Shown here: positions 63,464-64,000 of the stretch, in pieces
Position numbering within the stretch: position 1 is the first letter of the stretch
Layout of the letters: every line of letters begins with the position of its first letter
Assembly (NCBI GenBank): GCA_030141605.1
Contig: JAQGDQ010000001.1
Coordinates: 620,001-684,000, forward strand
DNA from: Tubiluchus corallicola
Lineage: Eukaryota; Priapulida; Priapulimorpha; Priapulimorphida; Tubiluchidae
DNA length: 64,000 nucleotides
Direction: 5' to 3'
The notes under the pieces: generated by a model
What the model saw: only the letters and a program-made list of their open reading frames with translations
Told to the model about the DNA's origin: nothing
Databases searched by the model: none
Program-made: the position numbers and the translations under genes

Positions 63464-63552
63464 CAGATTAAAACCTTAAACTCAAAAGGCACGCAGATTA
63501 AAACCTTAAACTCAAAAGGCACGCAGATTAAAACCTTAAACGCAAAGACACG
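63464..63552. repeat. 30-bp unit, three tandem copies, upstream of tektin ATG
   Basis: Two perfect copies and one slightly shortened copy of a 30-bp unit (cagattaaaaccttaaa... cacg), starting 62 bp before the tektin ATG. They lie in its 5' UTR or core promoter. Confidence 0.9.
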
Positions 63553-64000
63553 CAAGAACTTGCTTACACCTTGAATAAGTCAGTTTGCATCACTTTGAAA
63601 AATTGTTGTCCACACATACTGGACGTGTTTATCATTTATAACCACCTGCGATACTGCCAGTGGTCTTCGAGTTTTTAACATATTCTTATTTTGGTTAGGT
63701 GCAACAAAATGACTAAGCTATAAATTTTAGTATTCGTCAAATGTGGTAAGGCCAACAAATACGAAATTCTATAGGTATAATTATTTACCCTGATTAAAAT
63801 GCAATGGATAGCCGTGTAGCCGTAGACCCACATACCGAACAAACGTCTATAGGTGATATAGTCTAAACATCTAAACTTTATATAGCACATAAATTAATCT
63901 CTTGATATCACCTTTATCCAAGGTAATAGTCTTGCAACTCGTCCAGAATTTGTATACATATTCTGACGGTTAATCGTTACTTAAAAAAACTGCAGAGCTT
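63553..64000. other. Upstream region of tektin
   Basis: Expected promoter of the minus-strand tektin gene. I could not find a convincing X-box (RFX site). Confidence 0.35.

Overview
This window is nuclear DNA from an AT-rich animal, most likely an invertebrate. It carries split genes with GT-AG introns from about 100 bp to 7 kb, a Polycomb/CBX protein, a Rab26-type GTPase, a tektin and a secreted C-type lectin. It is full of microsatellites, inverted-repeat elements, a LINE remnant and tRNA-derived SINEs. The sequence does not allow a closer identification of the species. All gene models were assembled by hand from open frames, splice signals and exon phase, without transcripts.

Layout: (1) 250-434, the last coding exon of an unrecognised + strand gene, with a poly(A) signal at 739. 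(2) 7991-3791, minus strand, a complete five-exon Polycomb/CBX gene: N-terminal chromodomain, basic KRGPKPKK stretch, C-terminal Pc box, 273 aa. Intron 1 holds a ~350-bp MITE. (3) About 8640-9404, a decayed LINE 3' end. (4) 9.4-20.8 kb, mostly non-coding, with long (TTA)n, (GT)n and ATGGT satellites. (5) 20.9-49.1 kb, plus strand, a Rab26/37-like GTPase gene whose 5' end is duplicated. Cassette A (exons at 20894 and 23134) and cassette B (exons at 26559 and 28502) each have their own start exon and their own P-loop/switch I exon. The two P-loop exons are both exactly 111 bp and both phase 0. Both cassettes precede one shared set of six exons ending in a CCL prenylation tail. (6) 47753-46959, minus strand, an intronless secreted C-type lectin nested in the last Rab intron. 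(7) 63402-51384, minus strand, a complete eight-exon tektin of 490 aa, convergent with the Rab gene.

The genes have unrelated jobs: chromatin silencing, vesicle traffic, an extracellular lectin, and an axonemal or basal-body filament. Nothing suggests an operon. The two most interesting signals are the duplicated start cassettes of the Rab gene, where cassette A has an altered switch I and a GG instead of GT donor, and a set of three fold-back elements. Each fold-back element has arms made of short tandem units (about 20, 16 and 15 bp) placed in inverted orientation around a non-coding core. One of them ends about 100 bp before the cassette A P-loop exon.
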